The position numbers and the translations under genes were made by a program. From positions 2,294,001 through 2,358,000 of the forward strand of contig NZ_CP020772.1 of assembly GCF_002097535.1 (NCBI RefSeq): DNA of 64,000 bases. The letters run 5' to 3'. Below are positions 1 through 6,651 of the stretch, piece by piece. How positions within the stretch are numbered: the first letter of the stretch is position 1; the number at the start of each line of letters is the position of its first letter. The notes under the pieces are model-generated. The model had not been told where the DNA came from. It made no database searches and was given only the letters and a program-made list of their open reading frames with translations. Source of the stretch: Halobacillus mangrovi. Lineage in GTDB: Bacteria; Bacillota; Bacilli; Bacillales; Halobacillaceae.

Positions 1-1
1 T

Positions 2-685
2 TTCGGTTCATCCATCGCTCAAGGAAGTAAAGGGACAAACATGAGCCGGTTCACTGAGCAACTTGATCAATATCATAATGAAGGATTTGCCGTAGATATA
101 GCAACAATGAAAGAATTCACAAAAGAACTGGCTGGACGTTTAAAACAGAATGACTCTGAAGTAGAAGTCACATTTCCTTGGTTCTTTGAAAGAAAAGGTC
201 CTTACTCAGACTTAACAGGTATGAATTATGCCGATGCTACCATTCGCGTTGAATATCACAAAGAAACCGGCCATGATATTACCGTCTCTTTAACAGGGAA
301 AATAACAACATTATGTCCATGTTCTAAAGAGATCAGTGAGTATAGTGCTCACAACCAAAGAGGAAATGTCACAATGACTATCAAACTGACAGATGATTTC
401 AATGAGCAGGAAGTTGATTGGAAAGCAGCTCTTCTGGAAGCAGCAGAAAGTAATGCTAGTGCTCGGATCCATCCGGTATTGAAACGCCCAGACGAAAAGA
501 TGGTAACAGAACAAGCCTATGAGAACCCTCGATTTGTAGAAGATATTGTTCGTCTTGTAGCAGCTGATTTGTATGAATATGACTTTGTTGAATCATTTAC
601 CGTCATGTGTCGAAATGAAGAGTCCATTCATTTGCACGATGCGGTAGCTTCGTTAAGTTATGACAAGAAACAAGAAAGAGAGTAA
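2..685 (+). CDS. folE2: GTP cyclohydrolase FolE2 (type IB), 3' part
   Basis: FolE2 converts GTP to 7,8-dihydroneopterin triphosphate, the first step of folate (and in some bacteria queuosine) synthesis. It is the metal-flexible alternative to FolE. The frame is open to the window edge, and the 13 codons before the first ATG (41) encode FGSSIAQGSKGTN. This reads straight into MSRF and matches the family's conserved GTHMSRF-type stretch, so the ATG at 41 is internal and the gene starts upstream of the window. About 227 residues are visible, against 260-300 for the family. The metal/catalytic segment CPCSKEISEYSAHNQRG is intact, with its active-site Cys and a His near the end. The stop lies 12 bp before yidD, so the two are probably cotranscribed. 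Confidence 0.93.
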   Translation, partial: FGSSIAQGSKGTNMSRFTEQLDQYHNEGFAVDIATMKEFTKELAGRLKQNDSEVEVTFPWFFERKGPYSDLTGMNYADATIRVEYHKETGHDITVSLTGKITTLCPCSKEISEYSAHNQRGNVTMTIKLTDDFNEQEVDWKAALLEAAESNASARIHPVLKRPDEKMVTEQAYENPRFVEDIVRLVAADLYEYDFVESFTVMCRNEESIHLHDAVASLSYDKKQERE

Positions 686-697
686 AGGAAGAATATC

Positions 698-937
698 ATG
701 AAGCACATCATGATCATGCTCATTCAATTTTACAGAAAGGGAATAAGTCCTTTCTTTCCTCCTTCTTGCAGATTTCAACCAACATGTTCGGAATATGGTT
801 TAGAAGCTTTTCGAAGATTCGGTTTCATTAAAGGATTGTTTCTTACAGTCAAGCGAATTTCGAAATGCCATCCCTTCCATAAGGGAGGATTTGACCCCGT
901 TCCAGAAAAACAGAGCAATAAATCACAAACATCCTGA
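698..937 (+). CDS. yidD: Membrane protein insertion efficiency factor YidD
   Basis: A small (79 aa) basic amphipathic protein of the YidD/YtjA family, thought to help YidC/Oxa1-dependent insertion of proteins into the membrane. Family landmarks are present in order: YRKGISP, the Cys-rich [15 protein letters not shown] stretch and the [13 protein letters not shown] motif near the C terminus. The start has an AAAGGAAG ribosome binding site 5-6 bases upstream. It follows folE2 by 12 bp and is closed by a hairpin terminator, so it is the last gene of that transcript. Why it is paired with folE2 is not clear from the sequence. Confidence 0.93.
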   Translation: MKHIMIMLIQFYRKGISPFFPPSCRFQPTCSEYGLEAFRRFGFIKGLFLTVKRISKCHPFHKGGFDPVPEKQSNKSQTS

Positions 938-967
938 ACAGGCAATACGTTCAGGATGTCTTTCATT
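929..967 (+). terminator. Intrinsic terminator after yidD
   Basis: An 11-bp perfect stem (ACATCCTGAAC with GTTCAGGATGT) around a 9-base loop, followed by a short T-rich run (CTTTCATT). It overlaps the end of yidD. Confidence 0.75.
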
Positions 968-1045
968 ACAAGAGATGTTTACAAAGCAGAAAATTAGGAA
1001 ACAACATAACAACATTAGTAATTGAACGAACAGGAGCTGAGATAA

Positions 1046-1333
1046 ATGAATTTAACTGTGACAAAAGAAGCAGCAAAATGGTATGAAGAAGAATTAGACG
1101 TAGAAGAAAAATCAAATCTCCGCTTCTATGTACGTTACGGAGGCGTTGGAGGGCTGCAGCCAGGTTTTTCTTTGGCGATCAAGTTTGAAGAGCCGGACTC
1201 ACCAATTGCTGAAACTACGGTTGGAAACATCACTTACTTTGTTGAAGAAAATGATGAATGGTATTTTGATAACTACTCCTTGAAAGTCGAACTTGATGAA
1301 AAATGGAATGAGCCGGATTTTCAATATGAATAA
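1046..1333 (+). CDS. HesB/IscA-like protein, YneR type
   Basis: A 95-aa acidic protein resembling the HesB/YadR/YfhF (iron-sulfur biosynthesis domain) fold, closest in pattern to B. subtilis YneR: N-terminal VTKEAAKWY, then FYVRYGGVGGLQPGFSLA. It contains no cysteine, so unlike IscA/SufA it cannot bind an Fe-S cluster by the usual three Cys. A true A-type carrier role is therefore unlikely and the function is unknown. A GGAGCTGA ribosome binding site precedes the ATG. In B. subtilis yneR sits beside yneQ, whereas here it is about 21 kb away from yneQ. It is a single-gene unit ended by a strong terminator. Confidence 0.8.
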   Translation: MNLTVTKEAAKWYEEELDVEEKSNLRFYVRYGGVGGLQPGFSLAIKFEEPDSPIAETTVGNITYFVEENDEWYFDNYSLKVELDEKWNEPDFQYE

Positions 1334-1335
1334 TT

Positions 1336-1376
1336 AAAAAAGTCCAAGAACATTCACTTGTCCTTGGACTTTTTTA
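1336..1376. terminator. Bidirectional terminator between the HesB-like gene and spoVIF
   Basis: AAAAAGTCCAAGAACA pairs with TGTCCTTGGACTTTTT (one mismatch, 6-base loop), leaving T runs on both strands. It serves the + strand HesB-like gene and the convergent spoVIF gene. Confidence 0.9.
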
Positions 1377-1392
1377 ATTTAGAAAGGGATAT

Positions 1393-1653
1393 TTATTTTT
1401 TCTTCTTTTTTAACATCTTCTCAAGCGACGAAAAATCTTTCGGTACTTTCCCGTTTATAATTGTTTTAACTAGCATATCCTCTTTCTGCTTTGATACTGG
1501 TTTATTTGCTAGTGCACCGACCTTTTTAATGACCTCTCTCACCGTTTTTTCATCTTGAAAATCCGCATTCCTTAGTGATTTGGCAAGCTTCAATACCTCT
1601 TCCATTTTGACACCAGTTTTTTTCTCGATATTCCCAAACATGTTTGAAAACAT
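1393..1653 (-). CDS. spoVIF: Stage VI sporulation protein F (SpoVIF/YjcC-like)
   Basis: An 86-aa basic protein with the pattern of SpoVIF: NIEKKTGVKMEEVLKLA near the N terminus, then DEKTVREVIKKV, LANKPVSKQKED and a GKVPKDFSSLEKML tail ending in a run of lysines. In B. subtilis SpoVIF is made in the mother cell and is needed for proper late coat assembly and spore resistance. The start has a GAGGGAG ribosome binding site 7 bases upstream. It is monocistronic and transcribed convergently with the HesB-like gene, divergently from the P450 gene. Assignment rests on sequence pattern, and the role is from the family. Confidence 0.85.
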   Translation of the reverse strand: MFSNMFGNIEKKTGVKMEEVLKLAKSLRNADFQDEKTVREVIKKVGALANKPVSKQKEDMLVKTIINGKVPKDFSSLEKMLKKKKK

Positions 1654-1782
1654 GATTCATCTCCCTCTTCCGTAGCCTATTGTTATTCTATGGAAGAACA
1701 GAGCATCCTGTATAAACGAATGTCCTAGTTTTATCATCTCACCAAAACGAAAACAGTTTTTTGTTTCTTTTCCATATATTGT

Positions 1783-1811
1783 TTGTAGCTTCTTGGCTCG
1801 TTTTATATAAT
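1783..1811 (+). promoter_or_regulatory. Sigma-A-type promoter of the P450 gene
   Basis: TTGTAG, a 17-bp spacer and TATAAT. The expected transcript start (about 1818) lies downstream of an in-frame TTG at 1811, which argues that translation begins at the ATG at 1853. Confidence 0.7.
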
Positions 1812-1852
1812 TGAAGAGTGTGGAAGTAGAATTTTTACATAGGGGGACAAAA

Positions 1853-3058
1853 ATGGAGAATATAAAAGCGATCTACCAATCTAATTTCAAAGAAAATGTG
1901 TATCCGTTTTACACACATCTTAGAGCTAATGATCCAATCTTTGCTATGTCTCAGGAACCTAATCATACAACGTGGGTTATAACGAAACATGAGCATGTCA
2001 AAGAAATGCTGAAAAGCAAAAGCTTTATAAAAGATCAAAGAAAATTATTTTCCAACAACCAATCCCATGAGAAACAAGATAATGGAGAAATCAACATCTT
2101 CCAAAATATGATGCTAGATGTAGATCCACCCGACCATACAAGACTCCGAAAACTTGTCCAACCTTATTTCAATCCAAAGACAATAAAAGAATTAAAGCCC
2201 AGAATCATCGAAATTGCTGATGAATTGCTCGACCAGGCAAGTGAAAAACAAGGACCTGTTGATCTTATTGATGAATTTGCCTTTCCTCTTCCAATTATCG
2301 TCATTAGCGAGCTGCTTGGAATACCTTCGGAAGATCGAAATAAATTCAGAAAATGGTCGAACACGATTGTTGCGGCTTCCGACGAATTCGAACCTGATTT
2401 TATGGAAGATGTACAAGCATTCACAAATTATTTGACGGATTTGTTTGAGAGGAGAAGAAAAAGTCCAGAGAATGACTTCATATCAAGTCTGCTTCAAGCC
2501 GAAGAAGATGGTGAACAGCTGAATCGAGATGAATTGTACTCGATGGTCGTACTCTTGATTATCGCAGGACACGAAACAACTGTAAATTTAATTGCCAACA
2601 CCATGTACGCACTGTTTGAACATCCAGACCAGTTAGAAAAACTAAAGACCGATACGAAGTTAACTGCTACCGCCATTGAGGAGGGACTTAGATATTATAG
2701 TCCCGTTGATTTTACAACTGCTCGATGGTCTGAAGATGATATGGAGTTCCATGGTAAAACCATCAAGCGTGGAGATCTTGTTTTAGCTTCCCTAGCTTCA
2801 GCTAACCGGGATGAGGAGAAATTCGAAGCTCCGGATACATTCGATATAACGCGGAAGCCTAATCCCCATGTTGCCTTCGGTTATGGAATACACTTCTGCC
2901 TTGGTGCTCCTCTGGCGCGTTTAGAAGGAGAAATTGCACTAAGGAAGTTAATGGAGAGATTTCCTAATATCTCAATGGTTGAAAATCAAACCTCCTCCCC
3001 ATGGCGTCCTGTGTTTTTACTAAGAGGGCTAGAAGGGTTGAAAGTAACGATCGTTTAA
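1853..3058 (+). CDS. Cytochrome P450
   Basis: A soluble, single-domain bacterial P450 (401 aa) with no membrane anchor. Landmarks are the I-helix oxygen-activation motif AGHETT, the K-helix ExxR (EEGLRYY), and the heme loop FGYGIHFCLGAPLARLEG with its axial cysteine. The overall pattern is like Bacillus class I P450s of the CYP107/CYP109 type, but the substrate cannot be read from sequence. The ATG is preceded by an AGGGGGA ribosome binding site and lies about 35 bp after a good promoter. An upstream TTG in frame overlaps the -10 box and is rejected as a start. No ferredoxin, ferredoxin reductase or biosynthetic partner is adjacent, so electrons must come from elsewhere. A terminator follows directly, so the gene is monocistronic. 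Confidence 0.95.
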   Translation: MENIKAIYQSNFKENVYPFYTHLRANDPIFAMSQEPNHTTWVITKHEHVKEMLKSKSFIKDQRKLFSNNQSHEKQDNGEINIFQNMMLDVDPPDHTRLRKLVQPYFNPKTIKELKPRIIEIADELLDQASEKQGPVDLIDEFAFPLPIIVISELLGIPSEDRNKFRKWSNTIVAASDEFEPDFMEDVQAFTNYLTDLFERRRKSPENDFISSLLQAEEDGEQLNRDELYSMVVLLIIAGHETTVNLIANTMYALFEHPDQLEKLKTDTKLTATAIEEGLRYYSPVDFTTARWSEDDMEFHGKTIKRGDLVLASLASANRDEEKFEAPDTFDITRKPNPHVAFGYGIHFCLGAPLARLEGEIALRKLMERFPNISMVENQTSSPWRPVFLLRGLEGLKVTIV

Positions 3059-3074
3059 ACTTTTTCCAATTATT

Positions 3075-3117
3075 AAGAGCCAGCTTTCCTATTATTTAGA
3101 GAGGGTTGGCTCTTTTC
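3075..3117 (+). terminator. Intrinsic terminator after the P450 gene
   Basis: AAGAGCCAGC pairs with GTTGGCTCTT (one G-T pair) and is followed by TTTT. Confidence 0.8.
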
Positions 3118-3221
3118 GCTGTCAGCTTATCTAATAAAAATAGTGTAGAACATACATTGAAGTGGTATTTAAATCATAGGCTCTATCCAAAGTGATCATG
3201 GAGGTGTTCATTATATTCCAA

Positions 3222-3503
3222 ATGAATGATCAAGAGAAAGAAAAGTTCGATCAGTTATTATCATCCTTAAGAAAAGCTAAATCTATGGAAGAAACGAGGT
3301 TTTATTTTGATCTCATCCAAGACTATTTGAACACATTGCAAATAGAGAAAGGTTCTGTTTATAAGAGAATGAACGCTGAAGAGTTAATGCAATTTGAGAT
3401 ACTGAAGCAGCAAATGTTAGCCGCTTCCGACAAGAAAGAAGTCACTTATTTTGAAAAGCAGATCCATGATTTAATTACTCGCGTAAACTTGTCTAAAACA
3501 TAA
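3222..3503 (+). CDS. Hypothetical 93-aa helical protein
   Basis: Not recognised. The protein is highly charged, probably all alpha-helical, without Cys and without signal or membrane segments. It begins MNDQEKEKFDQLLSSL and has two similar-looking helical stretches (residues about 8-45 and 52-90). A GGAGGTG ribosome binding site lies 15 bases before the ATG at 3222, longer than usual. An in-frame GTG at 3192 would add ten residues but has no ribosome binding site. The codon use and absence of frame breaks support a real gene. It is monocistronic and on the same strand as its neighbours. Confidence 0.6.
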   Translation: MNDQEKEKFDQLLSSLRKAKSMEETRFYFDLIQDYLNTLQIEKGSVYKRMNAEELMQFEILKQQMLAASDKKEVTYFEKQIHDLITRVNLSKT

Positions 3504-3630
3504 TTTCACAAAAAGTGTAAAAAAACCCAAAAAAGTCTTTATTTTCTGACATTTTAATTGTATACTATCTCTATAGTGTTCATTATAGTATCCTCGCCTT
3601 TCGCTTGCCTTTATAAAAAAATACAGTCTT

Positions 3631-3717
3631 TAACCAGAGCGGTTAGTTCAGTCAATGATTAGTACATATTTATTATGTTTCTATGATTACTGAACCCGCT
3701 CTTTTTTAGACTGGTTA
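3631..3717 (+). promoter_or_regulatory. Nested hairpin leader before the DUF4257-like gene
   Basis: An inner imperfect stem (AGAGCGG..GTTCAGT..ATGAT with ATGATTACTGAACCCGCTCT) ends in a T6 run and looks like an intrinsic terminator. It is bracketed by an outer perfect 7-bp pair (TAACCAG at 3631-3637, CTGGTTA at 3711-3717). The ribosome binding site of the next gene starts just after the outer arm. It could be a terminator for the previous gene, or a leader attenuator. Confidence 0.5.
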
Positions 3718-3732
3718 TTAGGGGGAAGTTGC

Positions 3733-4065
3733 ATGACGAATACCTTGGTCATCGCTGGTTTAATAGGGGGTTTTACTGGAGTGATTGCCCACTTGTTGAG
3801 GAATGGTAAGGTATTAGTTTTCCCGAAGATTAGAAAACGTCCAAAGGGAGTGTATTTAGGTTTTCTTGCGGATTTCTTTATTGGCTCAGCAGCTTCCATA
3901 TTTGCTGTCAGCTATTTGATTCCTGAGCCAGAAGTTTTACGCACGCTTATAGGGGTTTCCATCCTTGCTGGTATGACAGCTGAGAATGTACTTTTAAAAC
4001 GGGAACTGAGTATAGAACAAGCAAAGATCGAAGGATTGGATCGTATTAATCAAAGGATGAATTAA
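3733..4065 (+). CDS. Small membrane protein, DUF4257-like
   Basis: A 110-aa protein with about three hydrophobic segments: residues 4-22 (LVIAGLIGGFTGVIAHLL), 43-62 (LGFLADFFIGSAASIFAVSY) and 70-85. A basic loop (PKIRKRPKGVY) lies between the first two, and a charged C-terminal helix follows. The pattern matches the DUF4257 family of uncharacterised Bacillaceae membrane proteins, which look holin-like but have no proven function. A TAGGGGGAAG ribosome binding site precedes the ATG. It stands alone behind the nested hairpin leader. Confidence 0.65.
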   Translation: MTNTLVIAGLIGGFTGVIAHLLRNGKVLVFPKIRKRPKGVYLGFLADFFIGSAASIFAVSYLIPEPEVLRTLIGVSILAGMTAENVLLKRELSIEQAKIEGLDRINQRMN

Positions 4066-4271
4066 CCTTTGAAAATACTCCAGTCCTAATTTTTTCCCTA
4101 TCTACATAGTACGTATGAAATTTTTCTATTTCACAATTTCTCCATTATTATTCCCCTGGTTTCTTACTGTTGTGTTCCCTTCCTACTCAGAAAAATTTGC
4201 GTTTCCACTTCACACCTGTCAGACTAAAGGAGGTCTATGGATTTGTTCTAAAGAAAGCGCAGGTGACAAAA

Positions 4272-4646
4272 ATGATTGAAATCAGAACTTCAACTCTTAC
4301 AGATCAAGAGTTCAATAGAGGAGTATTTGCAACAAAAACCATAAAAAAAGACGAGCTGATTCACGAAGCTCCAGTCATTCCCTACCCTAATGAAGAGCAT
4401 GAGCACATTGAGAAAACGATGCTTGCAGACTACATGTTTGAATATGGCGAGAATCACACCGCCCTGCTTCTTGGTTATGGGATGATGTTCAACCACTCTT
4501 ACAAACCTAATGCTGATTACAGAATTAATTTTGACAATCATACGTTTGAGTTCTTTGCTCACAAAGATATTAAGCAAGATGAGGAAATTTTCATCAACTA
4601 CAATGGTGAAGTTGAGAATGATACGCCTTTATGGTTTGATAAATAA
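4272..4646 (+). CDS. Small SET-domain protein
   Basis: A 124-aa protein that consists of little more than a SET domain. It has RGVFATKTIKKDELI at the start of the fold, then the MMFNHSYKPNADY core (the NHS/PN motif of SET methyltransferases), and EEIFINYNGE (the conserved E..I.Y) near the end. SET domains usually transfer methyl groups from S-adenosylmethionine to lysine, but the target in bacteria of this type is unknown. The ATG at 4272 has an AGGTGA ribosome binding site. The frame is open 102 bases further upstream, but no site supports a longer start. It is closed by its own terminator. Confidence 0.85.
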   Translation: MIEIRTSTLTDQEFNRGVFATKTIKKDELIHEAPVIPYPNEEHEHIEKTMLADYMFEYGENHTALLLGYGMMFNHSYKPNADYRINFDNHTFEFFAHKDIKQDEEIFINYNGEVENDTPLWFDK

Positions 4647-4651
4647 TGACT

Positions 4652-4687
4652 TTAGAGGAGTCCTTTAAGAGGACTTCTCTATTTTTT
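4652..4687 (+). terminator. Intrinsic terminator after the SET-domain gene
   Basis: AGAGGAGTCCT pairs with AGGACTTCTCT and is followed by ATTTTTT. Confidence 0.85.
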
Positions 4688-4843
4688 AGCTGTTAGTTAC
4701 AAAAGTTAATCCTTAACTAAGAAGCTATCTACTCGGTGAGGGTGTGAATTTCCCTCTTTTTATTCCCCGTAGATCCAGGGTATTATTTATCAAAGTCCAA
4801 GCTCTATGTTATGCTGAATTTGGAAATCATAAGGGGTTTTTAT

Positions 4844-5149
4844 ATGTTAAAAAGAAGGAAAACAGTAATCGCTTCATTTTTAATAGCTGTACTGGCTATA
4901 CTGCTTGGGACTGATTTTATTCACAACTTAACAGAGCAAAGCACATCTCCAGAAATTAACATCAGTGGTCAGCCCCTCGTCAATGTCCCTGCAGGGTATT
5001 ACGAAAGCGGAGCCCCTTTCTCCATCGCATTTTTCGGCGATATGTGGAGTGAAGCAAAACTGCTCGGCATGGCTTATGACTATGAACAAGCAACCCATTA
5101 CCGGGAAGCACCAGATTTAGAATCCAGAGAATTACAGGAGAATGGATAG
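4844..5149 (+). pseudogene. Membrane-anchored amidase remnant (internal deletion)
   Basis: 101 codons. Residues 1-30 are a basic N terminus plus one hydrophobic segment (VIASFLIAVLAILLG), as in the signal/anchor of secreted Bacillus amidases. From about residue 47 the sequence matches only the extreme C terminus of amidase-signature enzymes: GQPLVNVPAGYYESGAPFSI, then AFFGDMWSEAKLLGMAYDYE and QAT. The catalytic Ser-cisSer-Lys core, normally some 350-400 residues between these parts, is absent. It therefore cannot be a working amidase. The simplest reading is an in-frame internal deletion. A good ribosome binding site (AAGGGG) and a strong terminator remain, so the product may still be made as a small anchored peptide. 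Confidence 0.65.
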
Positions 5150-5177
5150 ATTTACAACAAAAAACAGATGGGATATA

Positions 5178-5226
5178 TAAAAAATAAGCAGTCCAACAGC
5201 GTATCGATTGGATTGCTTATTTTTTA
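5178..5226 (+). terminator. Terminator after the amidase remnant
   Basis: A long stem (AAAAAATAAGCAGTCCAA with TTGGATTGCTTATTTTTT, one mismatch), with T runs on both strands. Confidence 0.9.
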
Positions 5227-5277
5227 AGCTCTGTAAAAGTACCTCTTTATTATTGTCTTTTGCCCTAAGTAGAACTT

Positions 5278-5397
5278 GGAGGTCCGAGAAATCACTCGCT
5301 TTCCGTGGGCATGTGCTGAGCCTCCTCGAGCTAAAGCTCTCCGGGGTCTCACCTATCATGTTCATCCCACAGGAGTCTCGCGATTTCTCTGACCTCC
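5278..5397 (-). repeat. Bacillaceae structured repeat, copy 1 (minus orientation)
   Basis: Read on the minus strand, the element has complementary ends (GGAGGTC...GACC/TCC, and GAGAAATC...GATTTCTC). Internal blocks are CGCGAGACTCCTGTGGGA, GAGACCCCGGAGAGC, CGAGGAGGCTCAGCA and CCCACGGAAAGCGAGTG. The same ordered blocks occur in copy 2 at 5519-5626. They resemble the short GC-rich repeats scattered through genomes of halophilic and alkaliphilic Bacillaceae. No coding potential is supported. Confidence 0.75.
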
Positions 5398-5518
5398 TTA
5401 CGGCTGTTGGGACTAACGGAAATGTTATTGTTACCGAAAATCTATCTGTAATTTTGGAAATCAGAGCTTTCTTACTCCTGTTAAATGGGGCGTTCATTAC
5501 ACTATAGAAGGATTCGAT

Positions 5519-5626
5519 GGAAAACGACGAGACTCCCGTGGGAGAAGGACTTAGGCGAGACCCCACAGAGAGCGCAGCGAACGAGGAGGTTCGGCAGTTC
5601 CCCCACAGGTTAGCGAGTTATTTTCC
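5519..5626 (+). repeat. Bacillaceae structured repeat, copy 2 (plus orientation)
   Basis: The same block order as copy 1: ACGACGAGACTCCCGTGGGA, GCGAGACCCCACAGAGAGC, CGAGGAGGTTCGGCAG, then CCCCACAGGTTAGCGAGT. Its ends GGAAAA and TTTTCC are complementary. It lies 121 bp from copy 1 in the opposite direction, so the pair could also form a large cruciform. The remaining 5627-5790 stretch is AT-rich and holds nothing else that I can support. Confidence 0.75.
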
Positions 5627-5803
5627 AGCCATCCCTACACTATTACAAATACAAAACCTTGATATCTCAGAATCGAATCTTCCAGAATACTGCTATATAG
5701 TTCTATAAAGTGTAATTAAGAAAAATTCAAAGTAACGATTACAATAAAAATAAAGTAACAAACTCACCTTAAAAGTCTAACATGGATATAGGTGGTGAAA
5801 ACG

Positions 5804-6331
5804 ATGGATGATAATGAGAAAGCAATTGTTGGAGCATGGGTTCAAGCTGTTGGGACAATCGTTTCAGCCATCGGATCGACCCCTAATACTCGAATTCCCC
5901 AAATAACTCTAGAAGGCTTCAACTTAGCAGGGAATACACTGCAGGCTACTGGCAACGGTTTATTAGCAGATAGTGAAAATGGAACACTTGAAAAGACAGG
6001 AAGTGTGATCCAGGCAACTGGTAACTCAACCATTTTTTCTGGTATACTGCTAAACCTCGAAGATAGATCCCAAACCAAGTTATTTATTACAGGAAACTTG
6101 CTGCAAGCCTTTGGATCTTCGCTGACTTTTGTCGAAATTTTAAAAGAAGCACCTGGAAAAAGTCAATTATTTCTTTTGTATGGAAGTATACTGCAAGCCA
6201 TAGGAAATATTTTGCAAGTACTCGGAGACCGAGCTGAATTACTGAACGAGTATGGTGAAGACTTAAAAGCTTTGGGAAGCTGGGTGCAGGCTTTTGGGGC
6301 AAACCTTTTTGCATTAGGAATCATCATATAG
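5804..6331 (+). CDS. Repetitive hydrophobic protein, DUF6944-like
   Basis: A 175-aa protein built from six copies of a roughly 15-residue unit of the form G-x-x-(hydrophobic)-Q-A-x-G-x-x-(hydrophobic). They begin at about residues 10 (GAWVQAVG), 43 (GNTLQATG), 66 (GSVIQATG), 97 (GNLLQAFG), 127 (GSILQAIG) and 157 (GSWVQAFG). The pattern matches the DUF6944 family of repetitive Bacillaceae proteins, for which no function is established. There is no Cys, no signal peptide and little basic charge. The start at 5804 is chosen because GGTGGTG lies 6 bases upstream. Two in-frame GTGs at 5792 and 5795 overlap that site. Confidence 0.75.
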   Translation: MDDNEKAIVGAWVQAVGTIVSAIGSTPNTRIPQITLEGFNLAGNTLQATGNGLLADSENGTLEKTGSVIQATGNSTIFSGILLNLEDRSQTKLFITGNLLQAFGSSLTFVEILKEAPGKSQLFLLYGSILQAIGNILQVLGDRAELLNEYGEDLKALGSWVQAFGANLFALGIII

Positions 6332-6339
6332 CCTTATGA

Positions 6340-6534
6340 TTATAAATATTTACTGTAAGGATCAATAGCGTCTGGATTCAGACCCGTGCTCCTTTGTGCT
6401 TCCTTTTGCATCGATGTATTGCAGTCCTTACAAACATAACTAGCTTTTGGATTCTTTTTGATCTTAAAGTACTGATCATCCGATGAATTGATTGAATATT
6501 CCTTCTTACAAAAGAAACAAGTTACATTCATCAT
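6340..6534 (-). CDS. Zinc-ribbon protein, YlaI/DUF2197-like
   Basis: A 64-aa protein with two CxxC knuckles (CFFCKKEY at residues 6-13 and CKDCNTSM at 35-42), typical of a structural zinc ribbon. It resembles B. subtilis YlaI (DUF2197), of unknown function. An AGGAGGAAG ribosome binding site precedes the start. It converges with the repetitive-protein gene, with only 8 bp between the stops. Confidence 0.75.
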   Translation of the reverse strand: MMNVTCFFCKKEYSINSSDDQYFKIKKNPKASYVCKDCNTSMQKEAQRSTGLNPDAIDPYSKYL

Positions 6535-6611
6535 TTACTTCCTCCTTTTAAAACCATGATCTATTCACAAGAATTTCAAATTTTCAATCAAATAACAATC
6601 TTAAACTTAAG

Positions 6612-6645
6612 AAAAGACGCTTCCCGTTGTTTGGAAAGCGTCTCA
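6612..6645 (-). terminator. Terminator of the cys/siroheme operon
   Basis: On the minus strand, AGACGCTTTCC pairs with GGGAAGCGTCT around a short loop, followed by TTTCTTAAG. It lies directly after cysI. Confidence 0.85.
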
Positions 6646-6651
6646 AATTTC

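Noticed and set aside
1811..1852. TTG start extending the P450 by 14 residues
   Set aside because: The TTG overlaps the -10 box of the promoter, and the ATG at 1853 has a good ribosome binding site.
4170..4271. N-terminal extension of the SET-domain protein, and a perfect AAAGGAGGT at about 4225
   Set aside because: The extension has no SET-family similarity. The strong SD sequence is followed only by a four-codon frame (ATG GAT TTG TTC TAA) and does not fit a start in the SET frame.
5132..5708. Reading frames of 63 to 144 codons in the structured repeats
   Set aside because: They run through the terminator and the two repeat elements on both strands, with no ribosome binding sites and no protein family pattern.
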